DNA from: Mycobacterium sp. M26
Lineage (GTDB): Bacteria > Actinomycetota > Actinomycetes > Mycobacteriales > Mycobacteriaceae
NCBI RefSeq assembly: GCF_001494595.1
Contig: NZ_LN929908.1
Span: forward strand, 3,378,468-3,442,467
Direction: 5' to 3'
Length of the DNA stretch: 64,000 nucleotides
Of this stretch, positions 17,104 to 25,862 are shown piece by piece (the first letter of the stretch is position 1; every line of letters starts with the position of its first letter). The position numbers and the translations under genes are program-made. The notes below the pieces were generated by a model. It was not told the origin of the DNA. It did no database searches and saw only the letters and a list, made by a program, of their open reading frames with translations.

Positions 17104-19818
17104 TCAAGCCGACGATACCGATCGCGCGGTGATCGCCGCGCGACCGGCTTCCAGGCGGGCCACCGGTAGCCGGAACGGTGAGCAGGACACGTAATCCAGG
17201 CCGGTGCGGTGGAAGAAGTGGATCGATTCGGGGTCGCCGCCATGCTCACCGCAGACGCCGAGTTTGATGTGCGGCTTGGTCTTCCGGCCCTCGTCGGCGG
17301 CGATCTCCACCAGCCGGCCCACGCCGTCGGCGTCGATCGTCTCGAACGGCGAGATGGTGAAGACGCCCTTTTCGAGGTAGGCGGCGAACACCGTCGACTC
17401 GACATCGTCACGGGAGAAGCCCCAGGTGGTCTGGGTCAGGTCATTGGTGCCGAAGGAGAAGAAGTCAGCGGCATCGGCGATCCGGTGCGCGGTCAGCGCA
17501 GCCCGCGGCAACTCGATCATGGTGCCGATCGGGACGTTGAGCGCCACACCGTTGTCGGCGGCGACGTCGGCGAGGATCCGCTCGGTTTCGTCACGCACCA
17601 GATGCAACTCCATCACCGAGCCGACCAGCGGGACCATGATCTCGAACTTCGGGTCCTTGCCGGCCAGGATCTGATGACAGGCCGCCTCGCTCAGCGCCCG
17701 AACCTGCAACGCGAACAGACCCGGCGTCAGCAGGCCCAGCCGCACGCCACGCAGGCCCAGCATCGGGTTCGACTCATGCAGCCGCTCCACGGCGGCCTGC
17801 AGTTTGCGGTCGGCCTCCACCTCCGGGCCGGTCTCGCCGCGTGCTTCGGCCAGCGCCACCTTGACCGCCAATTCGGTTCGGTCCGGCAGGAATTCGTGCA
17901 GCGGCGGATCGAGCAGCCGGATCGTCACCGGCAACCCGTCCATCGCGTCGAGCAGTTCGGTGAAGTCCTCCCGCTGCAACGTCAGCAGGGCGGCCAGCGC
18001 GTCGTCGCGCTCCTCGGCGGTGCCGGCCAGGATCACCCGTTCGATGAGCACCCGGCGGTCGCCGAGGAACATGTGCTCGGTGCGGCACAGCCCGATGCCC
18101 TGGGCGCCAAGCGATCTCGCGCGCGCGGCGTCGGCGGCCGTATCGGCGTTGGCGCGCACCGCCAGGCGGCGACGGGCATCGGCGTGGGTCAGCAGCCGGT
18201 CGACGGCCTTGACCAGGGCGGCGGTTTCGTCGTCGGCCCCGTGCAGGGCTGCTTCGACACCGGCTTCGAGATAGGTCTCGACCGGGGACGGGACCACGGG
18301 CATCGCGCCGAGGAAGATCTCGCCGGTCGAGCCGTCGATGCTGATCTGGTCACCCTCGCTGATCACGATCGACCCGATCCGCGCGGTGCGGCTGGCGTTG
18401 TCGACGTCGAGTTCCTCCGCGCCGCACACGCAGGTCTTGCCCATGCCGCGCGCCACCACCGCCGCGTGCGAGGTCTTGCCGCCGCGCGCGGTCAGGATGC
18501 CGTCAGCGGCGATCATGCCTTCGAGGTCATCGGGATTGGTTTCCCGACGGACCAGCACCACCTGCTCGCCACGGTCGGCCCACGCCTTGGCGGTGGCCGA
18601 GTCGAACACCGCCCGGCCCACCGCCGCACCCGGCGAGGCGGCCATCCCCTTGGTCAGCAGGTCACGCGGGGCCGAGCGATCGAACTGCGGGAACATCAAC
18701 AGCGCGAGCTGGGAGCCGGACACCCGCGACAACGCCTCGTCCATCGTGATCAGGTTCTCGTCGACCAGTGTCGCGGCGATGCGGAAAGCCGCTGCGGCAG
18801 TGCGCTTTCCCACTCGGGTCTGCAGCATCCACAACGTGCCGCGTTCGATGGTGAACTCGATATCGCACAGGTCCCGGTAGTGGGTTTCCAGCCGCCGCAT
18901 CACCTTCAGCAACTGCTTGTGTGACTTGGGATCCAGCTCTTTGAGGTCATCGAGCGACAGGGTGTTGCGGATACCGGCGACCACGTCCTCGCCCTGTGCA
19001 TTGGCCAGGTAGTCGCCGTAGGCCCCGCTGCGCCCGGTCGCCGGGTCCCGGGTGAACGCCACACCCGTGCCACTGGAGGAACCGAGGTTGCCGAACACCA
19101 TGGTGCAGATGTTGACCGCGGTACCCAGATGCTGCGGGATGCGCTCGCGGCGGCGGTAGAGCCGGGCCCGGTCGGTGTTCCAGGAGTCGAAGACGGCGTC
19201 GATGGCCATATCGAGTTGTTCGCGCGGATGCTGCGGGAAGTCCTGGCCGGAGTGCTGGCGCACCGCGTCCTTGAAGACGGTGACCAGCGCCTGCAGGTCG
19301 TCGACGTCGAGGTCGACGTCGCTGGCGACTCCCTTGGCCGACTTGGCCTTATCCAGGGCGTCGGAGAACACCTCGCCGGGGATCTCCAGCACCGTCTTGC
19401 CGAACATCTGGATCAGCCGCCGGTAGGAGTCCCAGGCGAAGCGGTCGTCGCCGGACTCCTCGGCCAGGCCCTTGACGCTGGCATCGTTGAGTCCGATGTT
19501 GAGCACCGTCTCCATCATGCCGGGCATCGAAAACGCCGCGCCTGAGCGGACACTCACCAGCAACGGATCGTGCCGGTCACCCAGCCGGCGGCCGATGTTG
19601 TCCTCCAGCTGGCGCAGCGCCATGGTGACCTGCACGCGAAGCTCTCCGGGTGCGCTGCCGTGCGCCAGGTATTCGCGGCAGGCCTCGGTGGTGATGGTGA
19701 ACCCGGGCGGCACCGGCAACCCCAGCTTGGTCATCTCGGCCAGGTTCGCGCCTTTTCCGCCGAGCAGGTCCTTCTGATCCTTGTCGCCCTCGGTGAAGTC
19801 GTACACGTACTTGGTCAT
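17104..19818 (-). CDS. ppdK: Pyruvate, phosphate dikinase (full length)
   Basis: A 904-residue pyruvate phosphate dikinase, interconverting pyruvate + ATP + Pi and PEP + AMP + PPi. The N-terminal ATP-grasp domain begins MTKYVYDF and has GGKGANLAEMTKLGLPVPPG. The central swivelling domain carries the phosphohistidine in GGKTSHAAVVARGMGK (His451). The C-terminal PEP/pyruvate barrel has LRGVRLGLLTPG, EIMVPLVG, SFGTNDLTQTTWGFSRDD and the GVCGEHGGDP cysteine. The start is ATG 19818 after GGAGGG. Length matches complete bacterial PPDKs. It lies 82 bases downstream of the meta-cleavage operon on the same strand, where pyruvate is a product. Confidence 0.95.
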   Translation of the reverse strand: MTKYVYDFTEGDKDQKDLLGGKGANLAEMTKLGLPVPPGFTITTEACREYLAHGSAPGELRVQVTMALRQLEDNIGRRLGDRHDPLLVSVRSGAAFSMPGMMETVLNIGLNDASVKGLAEESGDDRFAWDSYRRLIQMFGKTVLEIPGEVFSDALDKAKSAKGVASDVDLDVDDLQALVTVFKDAVRQHSGQDFPQHPREQLDMAIDAVFDSWNTDRARLYRRRERIPQHLGTAVNICTMVFGNLGSSSGTGVAFTRDPATGRSGAYGDYLANAQGEDVVAGIRNTLSLDDLKELDPKSHKQLLKVMRRLETHYRDLCDIEFTIERGTLWMLQTRVGKRTAAAAFRIAATLVDENLITMDEALSRVSGSQLALLMFPQFDRSAPRDLLTKGMAASPGAAVGRAVFDSATAKAWADRGEQVVLVRRETNPDDLEGMIAADGILTARGGKTSHAAVVARGMGKTCVCGAEELDVDNASRTARIGSIVISEGDQISIDGSTGEIFLGAMPVVPSPVETYLEAGVEAALHGADDETAALVKAVDRLLTHADARRRLAVRANADTAADAARARSLGAQGIGLCRTEHMFLGDRRVLIERVILAGTAEERDDALAALLTLQREDFTELLDAMDGLPVTIRLLDPPLHEFLPDRTELAVKVALAEARGETGPEVEADRKLQAAVERLHESNPMLGLRGVRLGLLTPGLFALQVRALSEAACHQILAGKDPKFEIMVPLVGSVMELHLVRDETERILADVAADNGVALNVPIGTMIELPRAALTAHRIADAADFFSFGTNDLTQTTWGFSRDDVESTVFAAYLEKGVFTISPFETIDADGVGRLVEIAADEGRKTKPHIKLGVCGEHGGDPESIHFFHRTGLDYVSCSPFRLPVARLEAGRAAITARSVSSA

Positions 19819-19900
19819 CGGGTTCCCTCCTCGCTGCCGGCGTATCAAACGGTAGGCCGCGAAGTCGCCCGGTTCGGGCGGTTCGGCGAATAGTCCCGGC

Positions 19901-20920
19901 TCAGCGGACCGATGTGCCGCCGGTCAGGTCGAGGGCGATGTCGATGAGCATGTCTTCCTGGCCGCCCACCATTCCGCGCCGGCCTGCTTCCTCGAGCAGG
20001 CTGCGGGCGTCGATGTCATAGCGGGCGGCGGCAGCCTCGGCGTGCCGCAGGAAGCTGGAGTACACCCCGGCGTAGCCCAACGTCAGTGTCTCGCGGTCGA
20101 CGCGCACCGGCCGATCCTGCAGCGGACGCACCAGATCGTCGGCGGCGTCCTGCAGCGCGTGCAGGTCGCAGCCATGCCGGTAGCCCATCCGGTCGGCGGC
20201 CGCGATGAACACCTCCAGCGGGGCGTTGCCCGCTCCGGCTCCCATCCCGGCCAGGGAGGCATCGACGCGGTTGGCGCCGTGTTCGACGGCCGCGATCGAG
20301 TTGGCGACGCCCAGTGAGAGGTTGTGGTGGGCGTGAATGCCGATTTCGGTTGTCGGGAGCAGGGTTTGGCGAAGTGCGTCGACGCGTTCCGCGATGTCGC
20401 GCATCACCATCGCACCGCCGGAGTCGACGACGTAGACACAAGTGGCGCCGTAGCTCTCCATGAGGGCGGCCTGAGTGGCCAACGCGGTGGGACTCGTCAG
20501 GTGGCTCATCATCAGGAATCCGACGGCATCCATCCCGAGTTCTCGCGCCGCGCCGAGGTGTTCGGCGGCGATATCGGCTTCGGTGCAGTGGGTGGCCACC
20601 CGCACCACGGTCGCCCCGGCCCGATTCGCTTCTGTGAGGTTGCGTACCGTGCCGATGCCCGGCAGGAGCAGGGTGGCGACCTTGGCGTGCTGTACCGCGC
20701 CGGCGACGGCGTCGATCCACTCCAGGTCGGTGTGGGCGCCGAAGCCGTAGGTGCAGGTCGATCCGGCCAGGCCGTCGCCGTGGGCCACCTCGATGGAGTC
20801 CACCCCGGCCGCGTCGAGTGCGCTGGCGATGGCCACCATCTGCTCGATGCTGTACTGGTGGCGGACCGCGTGCATTCCGTCGCGCAGCGTGACGTCGCTG
20901 ATGTAGAGGTGGTGAGTCAT
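19901..20920 (-). CDS. mhpE: 4-hydroxy-2-oxovalerate aldolase
   Basis: A 339-residue class II aldolase of the DmpG/MhpE family, splitting 4-hydroxy-2-oxopentanoate into pyruvate and acetaldehyde. The N-terminal metal and catalytic segment is SDVTLRDGMHAVRHQY; the later HAHHNLSLGVANSIAAVEHG carries the metal-binding histidines; the C-terminal communication domain contains VGGQEDMLIDIA. The start overlaps the end of the acetaldehyde dehydrogenase gene by 4 bp (ATGA). In this family the two proteins form a complex that channels acetaldehyde. It is the last gene of a TetR-hydratase-dehydrogenase-aldolase operon. Confidence 0.94.
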   Translation of the reverse strand: MTHHLYISDVTLRDGMHAVRHQYSIEQMVAIASALDAAGVDSIEVAHGDGLAGSTCTYGFGAHTDLEWIDAVAGAVQHAKVATLLLPGIGTVRNLTEANRAGATVVRVATHCTEADIAAEHLGAARELGMDAVGFLMMSHLTSPTALATQAALMESYGATCVYVVDSGGAMVMRDIAERVDALRQTLLPTTEIGIHAHHNLSLGVANSIAAVEHGANRVDASLAGMGAGAGNAPLEVFIAAADRMGYRHGCDLHALQDAADDLVRPLQDRPVRVDRETLTLGYAGVYSSFLRHAEAAAARYDIDARSLLEEAGRRGMVGGQEDMLIDIALDLTGGTSVR

Positions 20921-21873
20921 GCTGTGGCCCCAGCAGTTCGCGTGGTGTGGATCGCGATGCGTTCGGCGGTGGCCTTGGCCGCCGAGGTCATGATGTCGAG
21001 GTTGCCCGCGTAGGCGGGCAGATAGTCGGCGGCACCGGCCACCTCGAGCAGGACGGTGACCCGGCTGCCGGTGAACTTGCCGGTTTCCGGGATGTACAGC
21101 GGCTCATCGGCGGTGAACCGCTCGAACTGGACCGCCTGCTTGAGCCGGTAGCCCGGTACATAGGCGGCCACCCTGTCGACCATGGCGTACACCGAACGTT
21201 CGATCGCCTCATGGTCGACGTCCCCGTCCACCAGGCAGTGCACCGTGTTGCGCATCAGCACCGGCGGATCGGCCGGGTTGAGCACCATCACCGCGCGGGC
21301 GCGCTGCGCACCGCCGACGGCTTCCAAAGCCGCAGAGGTGGTTTCGGTGAATTCGTCGATACTGGCCCGGGTGCCGGGGCCGGCCGACTTCGAGGAGATC
21401 GAGGAGACGATCTCGGCGTACGAGACGAACCCGGCCTGACCAACCGCGGCGACGATCGGAACGGTGGCCTGTCCCCCGCAGGTGACCATGTTGAGGTTCG
21501 CCGCGTCGAGGTGGTCCTCGAGGTTCACCACCGGCACGCAGTGTGGTCCGACGGCGGCCGGGGTGAGGTCGAGCACCCGAACCCCGGTGTGCTGCAGCTT
21601 CGCCCAGTTCGCCCGGTGCCCGGCCGCCGAGGTGGCATCGAAGACCACCTTGATGTCGGCGAACTCGGGCATCGCCAGCAACCCGTCGATACCGTCGGCG
21701 GTCACCGGTACACCCATCCGCCGTGCGCGGGCCAGACCGTCGGAATGCGGGTCGATGCCGACCATGGCCGCCATGGTCAGTGGCCCGCCGCCGCGCAGGA
21801 TCTTGATCATCAGATCGGTACCGATGTTGCCCGAGCCGATGATCGCCACCGGCCAGTTCGGTTGTGCGGTCAT
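20917..21873 (-). CDS. mhpF: Acetaldehyde dehydrogenase (acylating)
   Basis: A 318-residue NAD-dependent acylating acetaldehyde dehydrogenase (DmpF/MhpF family), turning acetaldehyde + CoA into acetyl-CoA. The Rossmann motif is AIIGSGNIGTDLM; the catalytic cysteine is Cys132 in MVTCGGQATVPIV, the same position as in DmpF. SAGPGTRASIDEFTETTSAAL and the VMLNPADPP-like stretch are further family blocks. It lies 8 bases after the hydratase gene and overlaps the aldolase gene by 4 bp, matching the usual physical partnership with the aldolase. Confidence 0.94.
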   Translation of the reverse strand: MTAQPNWPVAIIGSGNIGTDLMIKILRGGGPLTMAAMVGIDPHSDGLARARRMGVPVTADGIDGLLAMPEFADIKVVFDATSAAGHRANWAKLQHTGVRVLDLTPAAVGPHCVPVVNLEDHLDAANLNMVTCGGQATVPIVAAVGQAGFVSYAEIVSSISSKSAGPGTRASIDEFTETTSAALEAVGGAQRARAVMVLNPADPPVLMRNTVHCLVDGDVDHEAIERSVYAMVDRVAAYVPGYRLKQAVQFERFTADEPLYIPETGKFTGSRVTVLLEVAGAADYLPAYAGNLDIMTSAAKATAERIAIHTTRTAGATA

Positions 21874-21881
21874 GGTGTTCC

Positions 21882-22670
21882 TCAGGTGAAGGTCAGCGAC
21901 ACGGTGCCCAGGCCGCTGATGGTGGCCGACGCGCGATCACCGGAGTGGACGAACGCCGCGGTGGTGAACGAGCCGGACATGATGAACTGCCCGGGAAGGA
22001 TGTCGGTGCCGAACGGCGCCAGCGCATTGGCCAGCCAGGCCACCGCCGCAGCGGGGTCGCCGAGCACCGCCGATCCCAGCCCGGAGTCCACCTCGGTTCC
22101 GTTGAGCTGCAACGATGCTCGGGCGTCGATGAGGTCGACATCCGAGGTGAACGGCACCCACTCGCCGAGGACCACCGCGCCCGAGCTGGCGTTGTCGGCG
22201 ACGGTGTCGCGCAGCGTCAGCTTCCAGTCCGCGATCCGGCTGTCGACGATCTCCAAGGCGACGGCCACCGACTCGGTGGCCGCACGCACGTCGGCGGCGG
22301 TGACGCCAGGGCCGCGCAGCGGTTCACGCAGCCGGAAGGCTACCTCGGGCTCGACGCGGGGTGCGCAGAAGCGGCTGCGCGCGATGCTCGCGCCGTTGGC
22401 GACGACCATGTCGTCGAGGATGTAGCCGAAATCCGGCTCGTCGACACCCAGCAGGGTCTGCATCGGTGCCGAGGTCAACCCGATCTTGTGACCGACGAGG
22501 ATGCGGCCGCTGCCGAGCCGTCGGGTCAGGTTGACCTGCTGGACGGCGTAGGCATCGGCGAGTTCCATCGCCGGATACCGCTCGGTGAGCGGGCTGATGG
22601 GCCGGCAGTCGGTGTCGGCGGCGAACAATGATTCGGCGGCCTCATCGATGGTCGTGTCGCGTAACGTCAT
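21882..22670 (-). CDS. mhpD: 2-keto-4-pentenoate hydratase
   Basis: A 262-residue member of the MhpD/DmpE hydratase family, adding water to 2-hydroxypenta-2,4-dienoate to form 4-hydroxy-2-oxovalerate. Diagnostic blocks are LVGHKIGLTSAPMQTLLGVDEPDFG, seen in part as VGHKIGLTS, then RVEPEVAFRL with the metal-binding Glu pair, and ALEIVDSRI with ADNASSG. The true start is ATG 22670, overlapping the TetR stop by 4 bp. The frame is open much further upstream, which would give a spurious 426-residue protein. Second gene of the TetR-led operon. Confidence 0.93.
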   Translation of the reverse strand: MTLRDTTIDEAAESLFAADTDCRPISPLTERYPAMELADAYAVQQVNLTRRLGSGRILVGHKIGLTSAPMQTLLGVDEPDFGYILDDMVVANGASIARSRFCAPRVEPEVAFRLREPLRGPGVTAADVRAATESVAVALEIVDSRIADWKLTLRDTVADNASSGAVVLGEWVPFTSDVDLIDARASLQLNGTEVDSGLGSAVLGDPAAAVAWLANALAPFGTDILPGQFIMSGSFTTAAFVHSGDRASATISGLGTVSLTFT

Positions 22671-23302
22671 CGGGTCTCGTTCTCCTCGATCATCCGCAGC
22701 GCGGTGTCGTAGAGAGCACGGCCGTGAACGGCAAAGAGTGCGCCCAGGTCCACACTGTCCCCGCCGATCTCCTTGGCGATGAACAACCCGTCGGCTCCGG
22801 CGATCGCGTAGGTGGCCAGCTGGCGCGCCTGCTCTTCGGTGAGCCCCGGGGCAAGGCCATTCAGACTCTGGATGAGGGCGGCGAAGGCCTGATCCCGGAC
22901 CTGGATGTACATCGCCCGGGCACGGGGCTCGACGGGCCGGCGCTCCAACGCCAGCATGAGACCCAGACGCAGGAAGTCCGGCGAGTCCGCCACCGCCTTG
23001 GCCGTGCCGGCGGCGACCTCCATCAGCCGTTCGCGGGCCACCAGATCGTCGGGCAACTGCCAGACCTGCAACCAGTTGCCGAAACTTCGCTCGATGACGG
23101 CGGCGATCAGATCGTCCTTGTCCTTGAAATGCCAGTAGATGGAGCTCGCCGGAAGCCCGCACTTGCCACTCACCGCGCCAATGCTGGTGCCCTCGTAGCC
23201 ACGCTCGGCGGCGATCTCGGTCGCTGCATCCAGGATGCGGTTGCGGGACTGTTCACCGTCCGCGCGGCGCTGACGACGCTTTGGCTGCTCATTGCTGACC
23301 AA
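22667..23302 (-). CDS. TetR-family regulator of the meta-cleavage genes
   Basis: A 211-residue TetR regulator. The DNA-binding HTH is at about residues 20-65 (ILDAATEIAAERGYEGTSIG, then CGLPASSIYWHFKDKDDLI). It is the first gene of the mhpD-F-E operon and faces the mhpA-type operon. The start appears to be TTG 23302; no in-frame ATG or GTG lies near the N-terminus, and an AAGAGG lies upstream. The perfect dyad at 23326-23359 sits between the two divergent operons and is its obvious target, so it likely represses both until an aromatic intermediate is bound. Confidence 0.9.
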   Translation of the reverse strand: MVSNEQPKRRQRRADGEQSRNRILDAATEIAAERGYEGTSIGAVSGKCGLPASSIYWHFKDKDDLIAAVIERSFGNWLQVWQLPDDLVARERLMEVAAGTAKAVADSPDFLRLGLMLALERRPVEPRARAMYIQVRDQAFAALIQSLNGLAPGLTEEQARQLATYAIAGADGLFIAKEIGGDSVDLGALFAVHGRALYDTALRMIEENETR

Positions 23303-23325
23303 TTCGACACCTACCTCTTGACTCC

Positions 23326-23359
23326 GTAGTGATCGCTACACTACCGTAGCGATCACTAC
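23326..23359. promoter_or_regulatory. TetR operator in the divergent promoter
   Basis: A perfect inverted repeat: GTAGTGATCGCTAC at 23326-23339 and its exact complement at 23346-23359, with a 6-nt spacer. Each arm is itself nearly palindromic (GTAG-yGATCr-CTAC), so the site could hold two dimers. It lies 24 bases from the TetR start and 51 bases before mhpA. Confidence 0.85.
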
Positions 23360-23409
23360 AGAACAAGTCCCCGGTCAACGCGGACACGGACGACGAATGA
23401 GAGATAGTC

Positions 23410-24999
23410 ATGAGCTCACCGGATGACCTCGAGACCGCTGTCTACGACGTCGCGATCGTCGGATACGGACCGGTCGGCGCCACCGCCGCCAATCTGCTCG
23501 GCCAGATGGGCCTGCGGGTCGCGGTCATCGAGCGCGACCCCGACATCTACTTCCGCGCTCGTGCGATCTCCACCGACGAGGAGGTGCTGCGGATCTGGCA
23601 GCAGGTGGGCCTGGCCGACCGGCTCAACGCCGACATGCAGCCCGGGGCCGGCGCGAACTTCGTCGACCCCGACGGCGTCCCCATCATCAAGCTGCTGCCC
23701 GCCGACCGGGGCAACGGCCACCCACCACAGCAGTTCATCTACCAACCCGCGGTGGACAAGGTCCTGCGCGACGGTGTCGACCGCTTCGGGAATGTCTCGA
23801 TCCTGCTCGAGCACGAATGCCTACGACTCATCCAGCATCCCGAGAACGTCGAGTTGATGCTCGCCGACCTGACCAAGGACGAGTTCGTCCGTATCCGGGC
23901 CCGCTTTGTGATCGCCGCCGACGGCGGGTCCAGCGCGATTCGCGGACAACTCGGCATCGGCTTCAGTGGCCGCACCTTCTCCGAGCGCTGGATCGTCATC
24001 GACACCAAGGTGATTCGCGAATGGCCCGGGCACGACAAGCTGCGGTTCCACTGCAACCCGGCCCGCCCGGCGGTCGACTGTCCCACCCCGCTGGGACATC
24101 ACCGCTGGGAGTTCCCGATGCGCGACGAAGAAGACGAGGCGGCTCTGCTGACCGAGGAGGCCATCTGGAAGGTGCTGGGCGGCCAGGGGATCACCCAGGA
24201 CGACGTGCGGATCATCGGGTTCGCCTGCTACAGCCACCATGTCCGGTTCGCCGACCGGTGGCGGGTCGGACGGGTGTTCCTGGCCGGCGATGCCGCTCAC
24301 GCGATGCCGCCGTGGATCGGCCAGGGCATGTGCGCCGGGGTGCGCGACGTCGCCAACCTGTGCTGGAAGCTGCAGGCCGTCCTGTCGGGCGCACTTCCCG
24401 AATCCATCCTGGACAGCTACCAGGCCGAGCGCCTTCCCCACGTCAAAGAAGTCACCAACCGGGCCGTCAAGGTCGGCAAGGTCATCGTCGATCGCCATCC
24501 GCTGCGCGCCACCGTGCGTCGGCATGTCTTCCGCACCGCGAACAAGCTGCCGGGGTTCAGCACCTGGCTGCGCAACCACCGCTGGCTTCCGCCGGCGCAC
24601 TACAGCGCGGGACTGCTGGCGCGCAACGGCAACCCGGCGGTCGGCTGGCTGATCCCGCAGCCGTGGGTGATCGACGACAGCCGCGATCGGGTGCGGTTCG
24701 ACAACGTCGTCGGCGGTACCTGGACGGTGCTGCACACCGGACCGGATGTGGCTGCGCCGCAGTGGCGTTCGGCCGGCGTACCCGTCATCCACATCGCTGC
24801 GCCGGGCAGTGCTCCCGGCCCTGATCGGATCGTCGACTGTGACGGCGCGCTGACCCACTGGCTGCAGAGCAAGAAGACGTCGGTCGTCGCGCTGCGTCCC
24901 GACGGATTCGTCTACGCCGGCGGCACATCCGATCAGCCGCTGCCCCCGCCACCCGCCGGCTTCACCGCCGCGGCCCACCGAGTGAAGGATCACGCATGA
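23410..24999 (+). CDS. mhpA: FAD-dependent 3-(3-hydroxyphenyl)propionate-type hydroxylase
   Basis: A 529-residue class A flavin monooxygenase. The N-terminal dinucleotide motif is GYGPVGATAANLLGQMG followed by VIERD. The FAD/NAD site reads FVIAADGGSSAIR, and the C-terminal FAD-ribityl motif is FLAGDAAHAMPPWIGQGM. Overall order and length match MhpA, which hydroxylates 3-hydroxyphenylpropionate or 3-hydroxycinnamate to the catechol. It is the first gene of a three-gene operon overlapping the hydrolase gene by 4 bp. The true ring substrate is inferred from context and could be another phenol. Confidence 0.88.
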   Translation: MSSPDDLETAVYDVAIVGYGPVGATAANLLGQMGLRVAVIERDPDIYFRARAISTDEEVLRIWQQVGLADRLNADMQPGAGANFVDPDGVPIIKLLPADRGNGHPPQQFIYQPAVDKVLRDGVDRFGNVSILLEHECLRLIQHPENVELMLADLTKDEFVRIRARFVIAADGGSSAIRGQLGIGFSGRTFSERWIVIDTKVIREWPGHDKLRFHCNPARPAVDCPTPLGHHRWEFPMRDEEDEAALLTEEAIWKVLGGQGITQDDVRIIGFACYSHHVRFADRWRVGRVFLAGDAAHAMPPWIGQGMCAGVRDVANLCWKLQAVLSGALPESILDSYQAERLPHVKEVTNRAVKVGKVIVDRHPLRATVRRHVFRTANKLPGFSTWLRNHRWLPPAHYSAGLLARNGNPAVGWLIPQPWVIDDSRDRVRFDNVVGGTWTVLHTGPDVAAPQWRSAGVPVIHIAAPGSAPGPDRIVDCDGALTHWLQSKKTSVVALRPDGFVYAGGTSDQPLPPPPAGFTAAAHRVKDHA

Positions 25000-25862
25000 C
25001 CACCGCAGAACTGACCGAACACGCCGTCACCGTCGGCGGCCGGCCGATCTTCGTCGCCGAAAAGGGCTCCGGCCCGGCCATCGTCCTGCTGCACGGCGGC
25101 GGCCCCGGCGCGTCCGGGGTGTCCAACTACGGGCGCAACATCGATGTGCTGGCCCAGTCCCACCGGGTCATCGTCCCCGATATGCCCGGGTACGGCCGCT
25201 CGCACAAGTTCGTCGATCACAGCGATCCGTTCGGCTACCTTGCTGACACCATCCGTGGTCTGCTTGACGAATTAGGCTTGCAGAAGGCACATCTCGTCGG
25301 CAACTCCTACGGCGGGGCGGCCGCACTGCGGCTGGCCCTGGATACTCCGCATCGCGCCGACAAGCTCGTGCTGATGGGACCGGGCGGTATCGGCACCACC
25401 CGCGGTCTGCCTACCGATGGGCTGAAAGCCCTACTGGCCTACTACGGCGGTGACGGCCCGAGCCGCGACAAACTGGCTTCGTTCATCCGGACCTATCTGG
25501 TGTACGACGGCGCCGCCGTCCCCGACGAGCTGATCGACCTGCGCTACCAGGCCTCACTGGATCCGGTGGTGGTGGCCAACCCGCCGCTGCAACGGCCCTC
25601 GGGGCTACGCACGCTGTGGCGGATGGACCTCACCCGCGACCGGCGACTGCGCACGCTGTCCAATCCGACGCTGGTGTTGTGGGGGCGGGACGACAAGGTG
25701 AACCGGCCCTCCGGCGGCACGCTGCTGCTGAACCTCATGCCCAACGCCGAACTCGTCATGACCTCGCACACCGGACACTGGATGCAGTGGGAGCGCGCCG
25801 ACCTGTTCAACCAGCTCGTCACCGAATTCCTCTCCCCCGACTCACGATTGGCGCTGTCATGA
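24996..25862 (+). CDS. Meta-cleavage product (C-C bond) hydrolase
   Basis: A 288-residue alpha/beta hydrolase of the MhpC/BphD/HsaD type that cleaves the C-C bond of ring-fission products. The oxyanion region is LLHGGGPGASGVSNYGRNI, the nucleophile is Ser104 in VGNSYGG, the acid is Asp232 or Asp233 in WGRDDKV, and the base is His261 in HTGHWMQWE. The GPGASG block is characteristic of this subfamily. ATGA overlaps on both sides tie it to the hydroxylase and the dioxygenase. The leaving acid (succinate in the phenylpropionate route) is inferred. Confidence 0.9.
   Translation: MTTAELTEHAVTVGGRPIFVAEKGSGPAIVLLHGGGPGASGVSNYGRNIDVLAQSHRVIVPDMPGYGRSHKFVDHSDPFGYLADTIRGLLDELGLQKAHLVGNSYGGAAALRLALDTPHRADKLVLMGPGGIGTTRGLPTDGLKALLAYYGGDGPSRDKLASFIRTYLVYDGAAVPDELIDLRYQASLDPVVVANPPLQRPSGLRTLWRMDLTRDRRLRTLSNPTLVLWGRDDKVNRPSGGTLLLNLMPNAELVMTSHTGHWMQWERADLFNQLVTEFLSPDSRLALS

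Noticed and set aside
22671..23162. N-terminal extension of the hydratase frame (to 426 residues)
   Set aside because: The extension overlaps the TetR gene out of phase; MhpD homologues begin near ATG 22670, which overlaps the TetR stop by 4 bp.
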